A stretch of DNA of 29,171 nt. Origin: JBCBXA01 sp039816825 (GTDB lineage Bacteria > Pseudomonadota > Alphaproteobacteria > Rhizobiales > Rhizobiaceae). The position numbers and the translations under genes are program-made. Location: assembly GCA_039816825.1 (NCBI GenBank), contig JBCBXA010000029.1, positions 1-29,171 on the forward strand, in the 5' to 3' direction. Below, in pieces: positions 14,272 to 21,373 of the stretch. Under the pieces are notes generated by a model. That model made no database searches. It had not been told where the DNA came from and saw only the letters and a list, made by a program, of their open reading frames with translations. Every line of letters begins with the position of its first letter. The stretch's first letter is position 1.

Positions 14272-15852
14272 ATGTTTCAATCGCTTTCTGATCGCCTCGG
14301 CTCGATCTTTGATGGCCTGACCCGTCGCGGCGCGCTCTCCGACAAGGATGTGAGCGCGGCCCTGCGCGAAGTGCGCCGGGCTCTGCTGGAAGCGGATGTC
14401 GCGTTGGAAGTGGTGCGCGACTTCACCGACCGTGTGCGGGAAAAGGCGGTTGGCGCCGATGTAGTGAAGTCGGTCACGCCGGGCCAGATGGTCGTCAAGA
14501 TCGTCCATGATGAACTCGTGGCGACCCTCGGCTCGGACGCTGAGACCATTGATCTGAATGCGCCTGCTCCGGTCACGTTCATGATGGTGGGTCTCCAGGG
14601 CTCCGGTAAGACGACCACCACCGGCAAGCTGGCCAAGCGCCTGAAGGAAAAGAGCGGCAAGAAGGTCATGATGGCTTCACTGGACGTGAACCGTCCTGCC
14701 GCTCAAGAGCAGCTCAAGCAGTTGGGTGAACAAACCAGCGTTGACACCCTGCCCATCATTACGGGCCAGGACCCCGTATCCATCGCCAAGCGGGCGCAGC
14801 AAGCGGCCAAGCTGGGCGGGTTTGACGTTCTTATCCTGGATACTGCGGGGCGCACCTCCATCGATGAGCCGCTGATGGTGGAAATGGCGGACATCGCCCA
14901 CGCCACCGAGCCTCACGAAATTCTGCTCGTGGCCGACAGCCTCACCGGTCAGGACGCGGTGAACGTCGCCAAGAATTTTGACGAACGCATTCCGCTGACC
15001 GGACTTGTGCTGACGCGCGTCGATGGCGATGGCCGCGGCGGTGCGGCGCTCTCCATGCGCGCCGTCACGGGCAAGCCCATCAAGTTGATCGGCACGGGCG
15101 AGAAGATGGACGCGCTGGAGGACTTCCACCCCAGCCGCATTGCGGACCGCATTCTGGGAATGGGCGATATCGTCTCCCTGGTGGAAAAGGCCGCTGAGAC
15201 CATCGACGCTGAAAAAGCGCAGGCGATGGCCAAGAAGATGCAGGCCGGCAAGTTCGACATGAACGACTTCGCCGATCAGATCCGCCAGATGCAAAATATG
15301 GGCGGCATGGGCGGCATTATGGGCATGCTGCCCGGTATGAAGAACGCTTCAAAGCAGCTAGCAGCCGCCGGCATGGATGAGAGCCTTTTCAAGCGGCAAC
15401 TCGCCATCATTGGCTCCATGACGAAGGGCGAGCGCAGCCAGCCTGATGTTATGAAGGCGAGCCGCAAGAAGCGCATTGCCGCCGGTTCCGGCGTTCAAGT
15501 GTCTGAGGTCAACAAGCTCATCAAGATGCACCGCCAGATGGCGGATATGATGAAAAAGATGAGCAAAGACAAGGGCATGATGAAGCGCATGATGGGTGGG
15601 CTCATGGGTAAGGGCGGCGGCATGCCGGACCCTGAAGCCATGCGCGCCCAGATGATGGCCGGGGCAGATGGAAAGGGCGCTCAGAAAGGCATGCCGAGCA
15701 CTGAAGAACTGGAGCGCATGCAGCAGGCGTTGGGCAGCAACTCCATCGCGGGCGGAATGCCGGGCTTGGGTGGATTGCCCGGTCTTGGCGGTGGTGGCTT
15801 GCCGGGCCTTGGCGGCCTGCCCGGACCGCGGGGTGGGAAGAAGAAGCGATGA
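14272..15852 (+). CDS. ffh: Signal recognition particle protein Ffh
   Basis: Ffh is the SRP54 GTPase that binds signal sequences of nascent membrane proteins and delivers ribosomes to FtsY. The 526-residue product has the N-domain helices (1-95), the G domain with GLQGSGKTTTTGKL (107-120), DTAGR (190-194), TRVDGDGRGG (about 248-257) and GTGEKMDALEDFHP, then a methionine-rich M domain from about 300 with the RNA-binding segment containing GERSQPDVMKASRKKRIAAGSG. The C-terminal 40 residues are a Gly/Leu/Pro repeat (MPGLGG-LPGLGG-GGLPGLGG-LPG) ending in GGKKKR. The start has an AAGGAAAAG ribosome site. The stop overlaps the first GNAT gene by 4 bases (ATGA). Confidence 0.98.
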   Translation: MFQSLSDRLGSIFDGLTRRGALSDKDVSAALREVRRALLEADVALEVVRDFTDRVREKAVGADVVKSVTPGQMVVKIVHDELVATLGSDAETIDLNAPAPVTFMMVGLQGSGKTTTTGKLAKRLKEKSGKKVMMASLDVNRPAAQEQLKQLGEQTSVDTLPIITGQDPVSIAKRAQQAAKLGGFDVLILDTAGRTSIDEPLMVEMADIAHATEPHEILLVADSLTGQDAVNVAKNFDERIPLTGLVLTRVDGDGRGGAALSMRAVTGKPIKLIGTGEKMDALEDFHPSRIADRILGMGDIVSLVEKAAETIDAEKAQAMAKKMQAGKFDMNDFADQIRQMQNMGGMGGIMGMLPGMKNASKQLAAAGMDESLFKRQLAIIGSMTKGERSQPDVMKASRKKRIAAGSGVQVSEVNKLIKMHRQMADMMKKMSKDKGMMKRMMGGLMGKGGGMPDPEAMRAQMMAGADGKGAQKGMPSTEELERMQQALGSNSIAGGMPGLGGLPGLGGGGLPGLGGLPGPRGGKKKR

Positions 15853-16436
15853 GCTACTCGCTCACCTATCCTGACCCATCATCGCAAACCTTGGTCCCGA
15901 TCATCGAGACCGAGCGCCTGATCCTGCGCGCGTTTGCAAAGAGCGACATTGACCGCTTTGCCGAGATGCATGGCGATGAAGAAGCCACGCGGTTCACCGG
16001 CGGCGTCAAGGACCTGTCGGCCAGCTGGCTGCGCATGTCTGCCATGCTGGGTTCCTGGTCCCTGAAGGGGTTTGGGCCCTTTGCCGTGGAAGCCAAGCGC
16101 GACCGGAAACTGGTCGGTCTTGCCGGTCCTTGGCAGCCCGAAGGCAAGTGGAAAGAGGCCGAGCTCAGCTATGCTTTCCATCCCGACAGCCACGGCCAGG
16201 GATTTGCCAAGGAAGCCGTGGAGGCGTGTCTGCGCTTTGTCTATGAAACGCTGGAATGGCCGGAGGCCATGAGTTGTATCGACAAGGAAAACACCAAGTC
16301 GATTGCGCTGGCCGAGAAGCTCGGCGCGCGTTTCGAGCGCAACATCAAGATCTACAAGATCGTGCCAGTGCAGGTCTGGCGCTACCCCTATCCCGCCGAG
16401 TTCGATGAGAACTGGAATCTGTGGGGGGCGGAATGA
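15849..16436 (+). CDS. GNAT family acetyltransferase, first of four tandem paralogues
   Basis: The 195-residue product is a RimJ/Acetyltransf_3-type GNAT. It opens with IIETERLILRAF, continues with GSWSLKGFGPFAVEAK (the beta-strand arch of the fold), and has the acetyl-CoA loop HPDSHGQGFAKEAVEA, followed by NTKSIALAEKLGARFE and a C-terminal VWRYPYP. These enzymes transfer acetyl from acetyl-CoA to a protein N terminus, antibiotic or small amine; the substrate here is unknown. Its ATG lies within the ffh stop (ATGA), and its stop overlaps the second GNAT the same way. An N-terminal extension of about 15 residues (MSYSLTYPDPSSQ) distinguishes it from its sisters. Confidence 0.92.
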   Translation: MSYSLTYPDPSSQTLVPIIETERLILRAFAKSDIDRFAEMHGDEEATRFTGGVKDLSASWLRMSAMLGSWSLKGFGPFAVEAKRDRKLVGLAGPWQPEGKWKEAELSYAFHPDSHGQGFAKEAVEACLRFVYETLEWPEAMSCIDKENTKSIALAEKLGARFERNIKIYKIVPVQVWRYPYPAEFDENWNLWGAE

Positions 16437-16990
16437 AGGTCGAATTCGAGATACCGACGCTTGAGACAGAGCGCCTGCGCCTGCGTGGCCTCACTGAAGC
16501 TGATCTGGATGGATTTGCCTCCATCTATGCGGACGCGGAGAACGCCCGCTTCATTGGGGGTGTGGTCAGCCGTCACGAGTGCTGGCGCAAAATTGTGCTG
16601 ATGATCGGTCATTGGCACCTGCGCGGCTGGGGTATCTTCGCACTTGAAAGCAAGGCCGATGGCCAGTTTATCGGCTATTGCGGCCCTTGGCGCCCGGACA
16701 GCTGGCAGCATGATGAGATCGCCTATTCGCTCGCTCCTGGGCAAAGTGGCAAGGGTCTGGCTGCTGAAGCTGCCCGGCGCGCCATTCGCTTTGCTTACGA
16801 GAGTTGCGGCTGGTCGAGTGCCGTGTCTTATGTCGATGCCGGCAATGAAGCGTCGCGTCGAGTCGCTCAGAAAAATGGCGCCCACCGAGACGGCAGCGCG
16901 ACAATTCTTGACGACGAGATCGTCGAGGTATGGCGCTACCCGTCGCCCGAACAGTTCAGCGCACTGTTCCCATTTCGGGGCTCAGCATGA
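16433..16990 (+). CDS. GNAT family acetyltransferase, second of four tandem paralogues
   Basis: The 185-residue product aligns end to end with its neighbours: TLETERLRLRGL, GHWHLRGWGIFALESK, GYCGPWRPDSW, the acetyl-CoA loop APGQSGKGLAAEAARR, and a final VWRYPSPEQF. The start is the ATG at 16433, which overlaps the previous stop by 4 bases and is preceded by a GGGGGCGG ribosome site; a GTG at 16421 is in frame but less likely. The loop reads SGKG where the sisters have GQG, which still fits the Q/RxxGxG/A pattern. Substrate unknown. Coupled by ATGA to the third GNAT. Confidence 0.91.
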   Translation: MKVEFEIPTLETERLRLRGLTEADLDGFASIYADAENARFIGGVVSRHECWRKIVLMIGHWHLRGWGIFALESKADGQFIGYCGPWRPDSWQHDEIAYSLAPGQSGKGLAAEAARRAIRFAYESCGWSSAVSYVDAGNEASRRVAQKNGAHRDGSATILDDEIVEVWRYPSPEQFSALFPFRGSA

Positions 16991-17529
16991 CCACGATTCC
17001 TGTGATCGAAACCAAACGGCTGATTCTGCGTGGCTGGGATATTGGCGATCTCGATAGCTTTTTCGCCCTGTACGAGGATCGGCAATACGCGTCCTATGTC
17101 AGCAGTGTGGAAACGCGCTGGCAGGCGTTTGAAAAGCTCGCGGCACTCATAGGCCATTGGCACATGCGGGGTTTTGGGCGGTTCTCGGTTCGGGAAAAAT
17201 CCACTGGCAAGCTTATTGGACATTGCGGTGGAAGCCAGATCGACGGCAACCGCGAGCATGAAATGAACTACACGTTTCATCCAGATATCGCTGGTCAGGG
17301 CTATGCATCCGAGGCTGTTATCTCTGCGCTTCGTTACTTCTACACCAAGTGTGGATGGGTGACGGCCGTTAGCGAAATTCATCCGGAAAATACGCGATCA
17401 ATCGCTTTGGCTAAACGGCTGGGCGCTGCGTTTGAGACCACCCGCACAAAAGACGGCGTGGGGTACCAGATGTGGCGACATCTGTCGTCGGAAGTCCTTG
17501 AAAAGCGGTTTTCGGAGGTGGGTGCATGA
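16987..17529 (+). CDS. GNAT family acetyltransferase, third of four tandem paralogues
   Basis: The 180-residue product begins MTTIPVIETKRLILRGW and has GHWHMRGFGRFSVREK, the acetyl-CoA loop HPDIAGQGYASEAVISA, and NTRSIALAKRLGAAFE. The GGPW-like segment of its sisters is GGSQID here and the region around residue 35 (SSVETRWQAFEKL) is more diverged. The ATG at 16987 overlaps the previous stop (ATGA); an upstream start at 16930 would overlap the second GNAT by 60 bases. Its own stop overlaps the fourth GNAT by 4 bases. Function unknown beyond acetyl transfer. Confidence 0.91.
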   Translation: MTTIPVIETKRLILRGWDIGDLDSFFALYEDRQYASYVSSVETRWQAFEKLAALIGHWHMRGFGRFSVREKSTGKLIGHCGGSQIDGNREHEMNYTFHPDIAGQGYASEAVISALRYFYTKCGWVTAVSEIHPENTRSIALAKRLGAAFETTRTKDGVGYQMWRHLSSEVLEKRFSEVGA

Positions 17530-18083
17530 CCGGTATCACAGCTGAAATTCCCACTATTGAAACTAAAAGCCTGCTCATGCGTGGTTGGGAGGCCGCTGAC
17601 CATGAAGTCTTCACTGCCAATTGGAAGCGCCCTGACTGGAACGAATACATTGGTGGTTTCCGCAATCGGGACGATGTTTGGAACTTGATGTGCGAGGCCA
17701 ATGGCTCTTGGTCGCTGCAAGGCTTCGGTTTCATGGCCGTGACGCTGAAGGAAACCGGTGAGTTGATCGGTATGGGCGGCCCGATATGTCCCGGTGGCTG
17801 GCCGGAGCCAGAAATCGGATGGTCGATCTTTCCCAATCATCAGGGGCAGGGCTTCGCTACCGAGATGGCGACGGCCGCATTGCGTTTTGTCTATGGCGAA
17901 CTGGGGTGGACAACAGCGATCAGTTTGATCGATGCGCGCAATGGCCCGTCCATGCGGGTGGCCACAAAATTGGGCGCGTCGCTGGAGCGTCACTCTGTGC
18001 CGGTCACCCAGTTTGTCGCTGACATCTGGCGGCACCTGCCTCCGGAACAATTCTTCAAGCTGCATGGAAAGGCCAGCTCATGA
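17526..18083 (+). CDS. GNAT family acetyltransferase, fourth of four tandem paralogues
   Basis: The 185-residue product has TIETKSLLMRGWEAAD, GSWSLQGFGFMAVTLK, GMGGPICPGGWPEPEIGW, the acetyl-CoA loop FPNHQGQGFATEMATAA, and NGPSMRVATKLGASLE before a final IWRHLPPEQF. It is most like the first GNAT in the centre (GSWSL-GFG) and shares the RGW start with the third. Both ends overlap neighbours by 4 bases (ATGA), upstream with the third GNAT and downstream with chorismate mutase. The nature of the acetyl acceptor cannot be read from the sequence. Confidence 0.91.
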   Translation: MTGITAEIPTIETKSLLMRGWEAADHEVFTANWKRPDWNEYIGGFRNRDDVWNLMCEANGSWSLQGFGFMAVTLKETGELIGMGGPICPGGWPEPEIGWSIFPNHQGQGFATEMATAALRFVYGELGWTTAISLIDARNGPSMRVATKLGASLERHSVPVTQFVADIWRHLPPEQFFKLHGKASS

Positions 18084-18403
18084 CACTTCCCAAGGCTCGC
18101 ACTCCGCAAGAGCAGCTTTCTGAGTTTCGTGCGTCCATCGATAATTTTGATGCGGCGCTGATCCATATTCTGGCCGAGCGGTTCCGCATCACCAAGGCGG
18201 TAGGCGAACTGAAGGCGGCCAATGATTTTCCCCCGTCCGATCCGGCCCGGGAGAAAGACCAGATCGACCGGTTGAGATCGCTTGCGGAAAGCTCGCAGCT
18301 CGACCCCGATTTCGCTGAGAAATTTCTGGAGTTCGTGATCCGTGAAGTGATTCAGCACCACAAAAAAGCGGCCGATCATGCCGACACCAATATCGTCGAT
18401 TGA
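18080..18403 (+). CDS. Chorismate mutase (AroQ class)
   Basis: The 107-residue all-helical product matches the AroQ chorismate mutase domain, which turns chorismate into prephenate for phenylalanine and tyrosine synthesis. Visible signature positions are the first helix FRASIDNFDAALIHILAERFRITKAVGELKAAN, with the Arg and Lys that grip the substrate (ERFRITKAVGELK), then DPAREKDQIDRL and the last helix DFAEKFLEFVIREVIQHHKK. No dehydratase or dehydrogenase domain is fused. It is coupled by ATGA to the fourth GNAT and lies 47 bases before rpsP. A chorismate mutase between ffh and rpsP is seen in other alphaproteobacteria. Confidence 0.92.
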   Translation: MTLPKARTPQEQLSEFRASIDNFDAALIHILAERFRITKAVGELKAANDFPPSDPAREKDQIDRLRSLAESSQLDPDFAEKFLEFVIREVIQHHKKAADHADTNIVD

Positions 18404-18450
18404 TCGTCTGCTCCCACTGAAATCAGCAAGCCAAACATAAGGAAAAACCC

Positions 18451-18891
18451 ATGGCCCTGAAAATTCGTCTCGCCCGTGGCGGCTCCAAGAAGCGCCCCTA
18501 TTACCGCATCGTCGTGGCCGACGCCCGCGCGCCCCGCGACGGTCGCTTTCTTGAGAAGCTCGGTTCGTACAACCCGCTCCTGCCGAAGGACAATGAGAAC
18601 CGCGTTCAGATCGACGCCGAGAAAGCCAAAGAGTGGATGGCCAAAGGCGCCCAGCCCACCGATCGCGTCGCCCGTTTCCTCGATGAAGCCGGTGTTCTGA
18701 AGCGCGAAGCCAAGAACAACCCGAAAAAAGCTCTGCCCGGCGAGAAGGCTCAGGAGCGCATCGAAGAGAAGAAGCAGAAGGAAGAGGAAGCCGCCGAGGC
18801 TGCCCGCCAGGCTGAAGAAGATGCGAAGGCTGCCGCCGAAGCACCAGCTGAAGAGGCCCCGGCCGAAGAAGCCGCTTCTGAAGAAGAGTAA
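18451..18891 (+). CDS. rpsP: 30S ribosomal protein S16 with long acidic C-terminal tail
   Basis: The N-terminal 80 residues are standard S16 (MALKIRLARGGSKKRPYYRIVVADARAPRDGRFLEKLGSYNP, WMAKGAQPTDRVARFL), a protein needed for assembly of the 30S body. The product is 146 residues, against about 80 in Escherichia coli; the extra 60 residues are a Lys/Glu then Ala/Glu-rich tail (EERIEEKKQKEEEAAE to EEAPAEEAASEEE), probably helical then disordered. The ribosome site is AAGGAAAAA. A strong terminator starts 30 bases after the stop, so rpsP closes the ffh transcription unit. Confidence 0.97.
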   Translation: MALKIRLARGGSKKRPYYRIVVADARAPRDGRFLEKLGSYNPLLPKDNENRVQIDAEKAKEWMAKGAQPTDRVARFLDEAGVLKREAKNNPKKALPGEKAQERIEEKKQKEEEAAEAARQAEEDAKAAAEAPAEEAPAEEAASEEE

Positions 18892-18920
18892 AGGCCTTCA
18901 CTCCATCAATGGTTTGATTT

Positions 18921-18954
18921 TTGCCGTCCGTGTTCAGCGGGCGGCAATTTTTTT
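18921..18954 (+). terminator. Rho-independent terminator after rpsP
   Basis: A 10-base stem, TTGCCGTCCG pairing with CGGGCGGCAA (one G-U pair), closes a 7-base loop and is followed at once by seven T residues. It starts 30 bases past the rpsP stop and is the clearest intrinsic terminator in the window. It suggests that rimM-trmD-rplS has its own promoter downstream or depends on read-through. Confidence 0.9.
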
Positions 18955-18970
18955 GCGTTACGCCAGCGCT

Positions 18971-19189
18971 ATGGGCACTCCCGCAGCAGAAGAAACGAAC
19001 CGGTCAGGCAGCAGCAACCGGCTTTTGATGGCCTGGGCCATTGGTGTTGGATATGTGCGCGGCCCCTTCAAGAAGTATGGGAACTTTGCCTGTATCGCCT
19101 TTGCGGCCTGCGTGGCTGCGCTCACGGCCAACCTGTCGAGCACTGTCATTGCATTTTGCGTAGCTTATTGGCTTGCAGTCTGCGATTGA
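18971..19189 (+). CDS. Possible small membrane protein between rpsP and rimM
   Basis: An ATG at 18971 opens a 72-residue frame, starting MGTPAAEETNRSG and having a polar N terminus, a central VGYVRGPFKKYGN, and then about 33 mostly hydrophobic residues (FACIAFAACVAALTANL then STVIAFCVAYWLAVCD) that could form one or two membrane helices. It has no convincing Shine-Dalgarno sequence. It ends 6 bases before the rimM GTG. The opposite strand is also open here. The rest of this 304-base gap holds only the terminator. I regard it as a candidate, not a confirmed gene. Confidence 0.35.
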   Translation: MGTPAAEETNRSGSSNRLLMAWAIGVGYVRGPFKKYGNFACIAFAACVAALTANLSSTVIAFCVAYWLAVCD

Positions 19190-19195
19190 GAGTGC

Positions 19196-19753
19196 GTGAG
19201 CACAAAAGAGACATCCCGGCCAAACGAACAAGTTGTGGTTGCCCGTGTCGGCGCGCCACACGGAGTGCGTGGTGACGTGCGCGTTCAGCCCTTCACAGCG
19301 GACCCTCTTGCGTTGGCTGACTATTCGCCGCTTCTGGTCGCAAAGGCCGCCAAGGGCCTGCCTCAACAGCTCACCATCAGTTCGGCCAGGCGTTCCAAGA
19401 CCGTTCTCGTGGTCCGTTTTGCCGAAGTTGCAACGCGAGAAATGGCTGAGGCCCTCAAGGGTTGTGAACTGTCTGTGCCTAGGGCTCGGCTAGATGATGC
19501 CGACCTGGAGGAGGATGAGTTCTTTGTTGCCGATCTTGTTGGCCTGACCGCCTATGATCCGGCGGGGGGGCAAATGGGCAAAGTCGTCGCTGTGGAAAAT
19601 TACGGCGCTGGCGACATTCTGGAAATTCAGCCGCTCAAGGGTCCGCGTTTCATGGTGGCTTTCACGGAACAGAATGTGCCTGAGCTGGCTATCGAGCAGG
19701 GTCGTTTGACGATTGATGCGCCCGAAACTGTTGAGGCGAAGGAAGGCGCATGA
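19196..19753 (+). CDS. rimM: Ribosome maturation factor RimM
   Basis: RimM binds S19 on the 30S head and assists late assembly and 16S processing. The 185-residue product has the N-terminal beta-barrel (VVVARVGAPHGVRGDVRVQPFTADP, with the family motif GxxHGxxGxxxV) and the PRC-barrel C-terminal domain (EFFVADLVGLTAYD, GKVVAVENYGAGDILEI, MVAFTEQNVPEL). The start is GTG at 19196; the ribosome site is weak (GAGAG). It ends in an ATGA overlap with trmD. The short N-terminal lead MSTKETSRPNEQ is not conserved. Confidence 0.95.
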   Translation: MSTKETSRPNEQVVVARVGAPHGVRGDVRVQPFTADPLALADYSPLLVAKAAKGLPQQLTISSARRSKTVLVVRFAEVATREMAEALKGCELSVPRARLDDADLEEDEFFVADLVGLTAYDPAGGQMGKVVAVENYGAGDILEIQPLKGPRFMVAFTEQNVPELAIEQGRLTIDAPETVEAKEGA

Positions 19754-20448
19754 GTTTCCGCGCCTCCATCATCACGCTCTACCCGGACATGTTCCCAGGT
19801 CATCTTGGGCAGTCCCTCGCCGGTCGCGCGCTGGAGCGCGGCGATTGGCAGTGTGAGGCCGTTGATCTGCGAACCTTCGGTCGCGGCAAGCACTGCGCGG
19901 TGGACGATACACCCGCCGGCGGTGGCGCAGGCATGGTGCTGCGCCCGGATGTGCTTGGCGAGGCGATTGATGCGACTTGCCCAAGCGAAGACAATCGACC
20001 CCGCTTGCTGATGAGCCCACGGGGCACACCGCTCAACCAGACCATGGTTCGGGATCTCGCGACTGAGCCCGGCGCGGTCATTGTCTGTGGGCGGTTTGAG
20101 GGGGTGGACCAGCGGGTGATCGACGCTCGGGCGCTGCAAGAGGTGTCTGTCGGCGACTATATTTTGTCGGGGGGCGAGCCGGCGGCGTTTGTCCTGCTCG
20201 ATGCCATCGTGCGGCTTCTGCCCGGTGTGATGGGCAATGCTGAAAGCGGCGCGTTTGAAAGCTTCGAGAACGGCCTTCTGGAGCACCCTCATTACACACG
20301 GCCGGTGGAGTGGGAGGAGCGCTCGATCCCTCCAATACTGGCCTCCGGCAATCACGCGGCCATCGACGCCTGGCGGCGCGAACAGTCCCATGCGCTGACC
20401 GCCGAGCGGCGGCCCGATCTGCTGGACGATGAGGTTGAGGCCAGTTAG
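19750..20448 (+). CDS. trmD: tRNA (guanine37-N1)-methyltransferase
   Basis: TrmD methylates G37 of tRNAs reading codons with first base C and prevents +1 frameshifting. The 232-residue product begins with FRASIITLYPDMFPGHLGQSLAGRALERG and contains DDTPAGGGAGMVLRPDVLGEAID, the knot segments LLMSPRGTPLNQ and VIVCGRFEGVDQRVID, VGDYILSGGEPAAFVLLDAI, and LEHPHYTRPVEW. All are TrmD-specific SPOUT motifs. The ATG overlaps the rimM stop by 4 bases. It is followed by 187 bases before rplS, in which I see no gene and no clear leader motif. Confidence 0.97.
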   Translation: MSFRASIITLYPDMFPGHLGQSLAGRALERGDWQCEAVDLRTFGRGKHCAVDDTPAGGGAGMVLRPDVLGEAIDATCPSEDNRPRLLMSPRGTPLNQTMVRDLATEPGAVIVCGRFEGVDQRVIDARALQEVSVGDYILSGGEPAAFVLLDAIVRLLPGVMGNAESGAFESFENGLLEHPHYTRPVEWEERSIPPILASGNHAAIDAWRREQSHALTAERRPDLLDDEVEAS

Positions 20449-20635
20449 GCGCCGCCGCTAGACAGTTCGGGCTGGCTGTTGTATGTGCCGCGCAGCTTTC
20501 CACAAGGAAACGTGACGACGTATCGACCCGGTGTCTGGTTTGTTCAGATGCCTGCCGAGGCCCCCGTGCTTTTGTTTGGTTCGGGCAGTCGGCTGAGCGG
20601 TCGCTCTGGTTTTCGAAACAAGAAGAGAAAAGCAA

Positions 20636-21142
20636 ATGAATATCATCGAGCAGCTTGATGCCGAGCAAATGGCCGCGATCCAGGAGAAGCGTCAGCTTCC
20701 ACCGTTCGAGCCCGGCGATACCGTGCGCGTTCAGGTCCGTGTGACTGAAGGCAGCCGCACCCGACTGCAGGCCTATGAGGGTGTCTGCATCGCCCGTGCC
20801 GGTTCCGGCATCAATGAGAATTTCACTGTCCGCAAAATCTCCTATGGCGAAGGCGTTGAGCGTGTGTTTCCGCTTTATTCCAGCCTGGTCGAGAATGTGG
20901 AAGTCGTGCGCCGCGGTAAGGTTCGCCGCGCCAAGCTTTACTATCTGCGTGGCCGCCGCGGTAAGTCCGCCCGTATCGTCGAGAACTCCTCGGTGCGTGC
21001 ACGCAAGCTCAATGACGAGCAGCGTCGCCAGGTGGCCGAAGAGAAAGCCCGTATGGAAGCCGAGCGCGTTGCCGCCGCTGAGGCTCTGGCCGCTGAAAAG
21101 GCCGCAGAAGCCGCTGCCGCTGAGGGCAATGCAGCCGAGTAG
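20636..21142 (+). CDS. rplS: 50S ribosomal protein L19 with long Ala/Glu-rich C-terminal tail
   Basis: L19 sits at the 30S-50S interface. The first 120 residues are standard (PPFEPGDTVRVQVRVTEGSRTRLQAYEGVCIAR, FTVRKISYGEGVERVFPLYSS, RRGKVRRAKLYYLRGRRGKSARI). The product is 168 residues, against about 115 in Escherichia coli, with an extra tail of about 45 residues rich in Ala, Glu and Arg (RRQVAEEKARMEAERVAAAEAL, then Ala-Glu repeats), likely a solvent-exposed helix. The ribosome site, AGAAGAGAAAAGC, is only moderate. It closes the rimM-trmD-rplS set and is followed 29 bases later by a strong hairpin. Confidence 0.96.
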   Translation: MNIIEQLDAEQMAAIQEKRQLPPFEPGDTVRVQVRVTEGSRTRLQAYEGVCIARAGSGINENFTVRKISYGEGVERVFPLYSSLVENVEVVRRGKVRRAKLYYLRGRRGKSARIVENSSVRARKLNDEQRRQVAEEKARMEAERVAAAEALAAEKAAEAAAAEGNAAE

Positions 21143-21171
21143 GCTCGACTTCAGAATTGATCTGAATGCAG

Positions 21172-21203
21172 AAAGGCCGCGGAGCGAAAGCTTCGCGGCC
21201 TTT
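21172..21203 (+). terminator. GNRA-capped hairpin after rplS, likely terminator
   Basis: A 14-base stem (AAAGGCCGCGGAGC with GCTTCGCGGCCTTT, one G-U pair) carries a GAAA tetraloop and lies 29 bases past the rplS stop. The A-run before and T-run after are only three bases (CCTTTCCC), so the U tract is poor. It may act as a terminator through its high stability or protect the 3' end of the message. Confidence 0.7.
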
Positions 21204-21373
21204 CCCATGAGGCGACTGGACCGGCTGGGTGACCGGTTGGGCAGGGGGCTTGCCGCCTCAATCCTTTCACTCACGCTGTCAGGCCAGATGGCCCTTCGCT
21301 GCGTGGGCGCGGCGCTTTCGCGCCGATCAGCAATTCGCCTCCAAGGGAGGGCTGCCGAGAATTTGGTCGTCTG

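Noticed and set aside
20078..21274. Minus-strand frame of 398 codons across trmD, the gap and rplS
   Set aside because: It runs antisense to two certain genes and through their terminator, and no part resembles a known protein.
21305..21325. GC hairpin (GGCGC-TTTC-GCGCC) between rplS and the barrel-protein gene
   Set aside because: No adjacent T run on either strand, so a terminator call is not supported.
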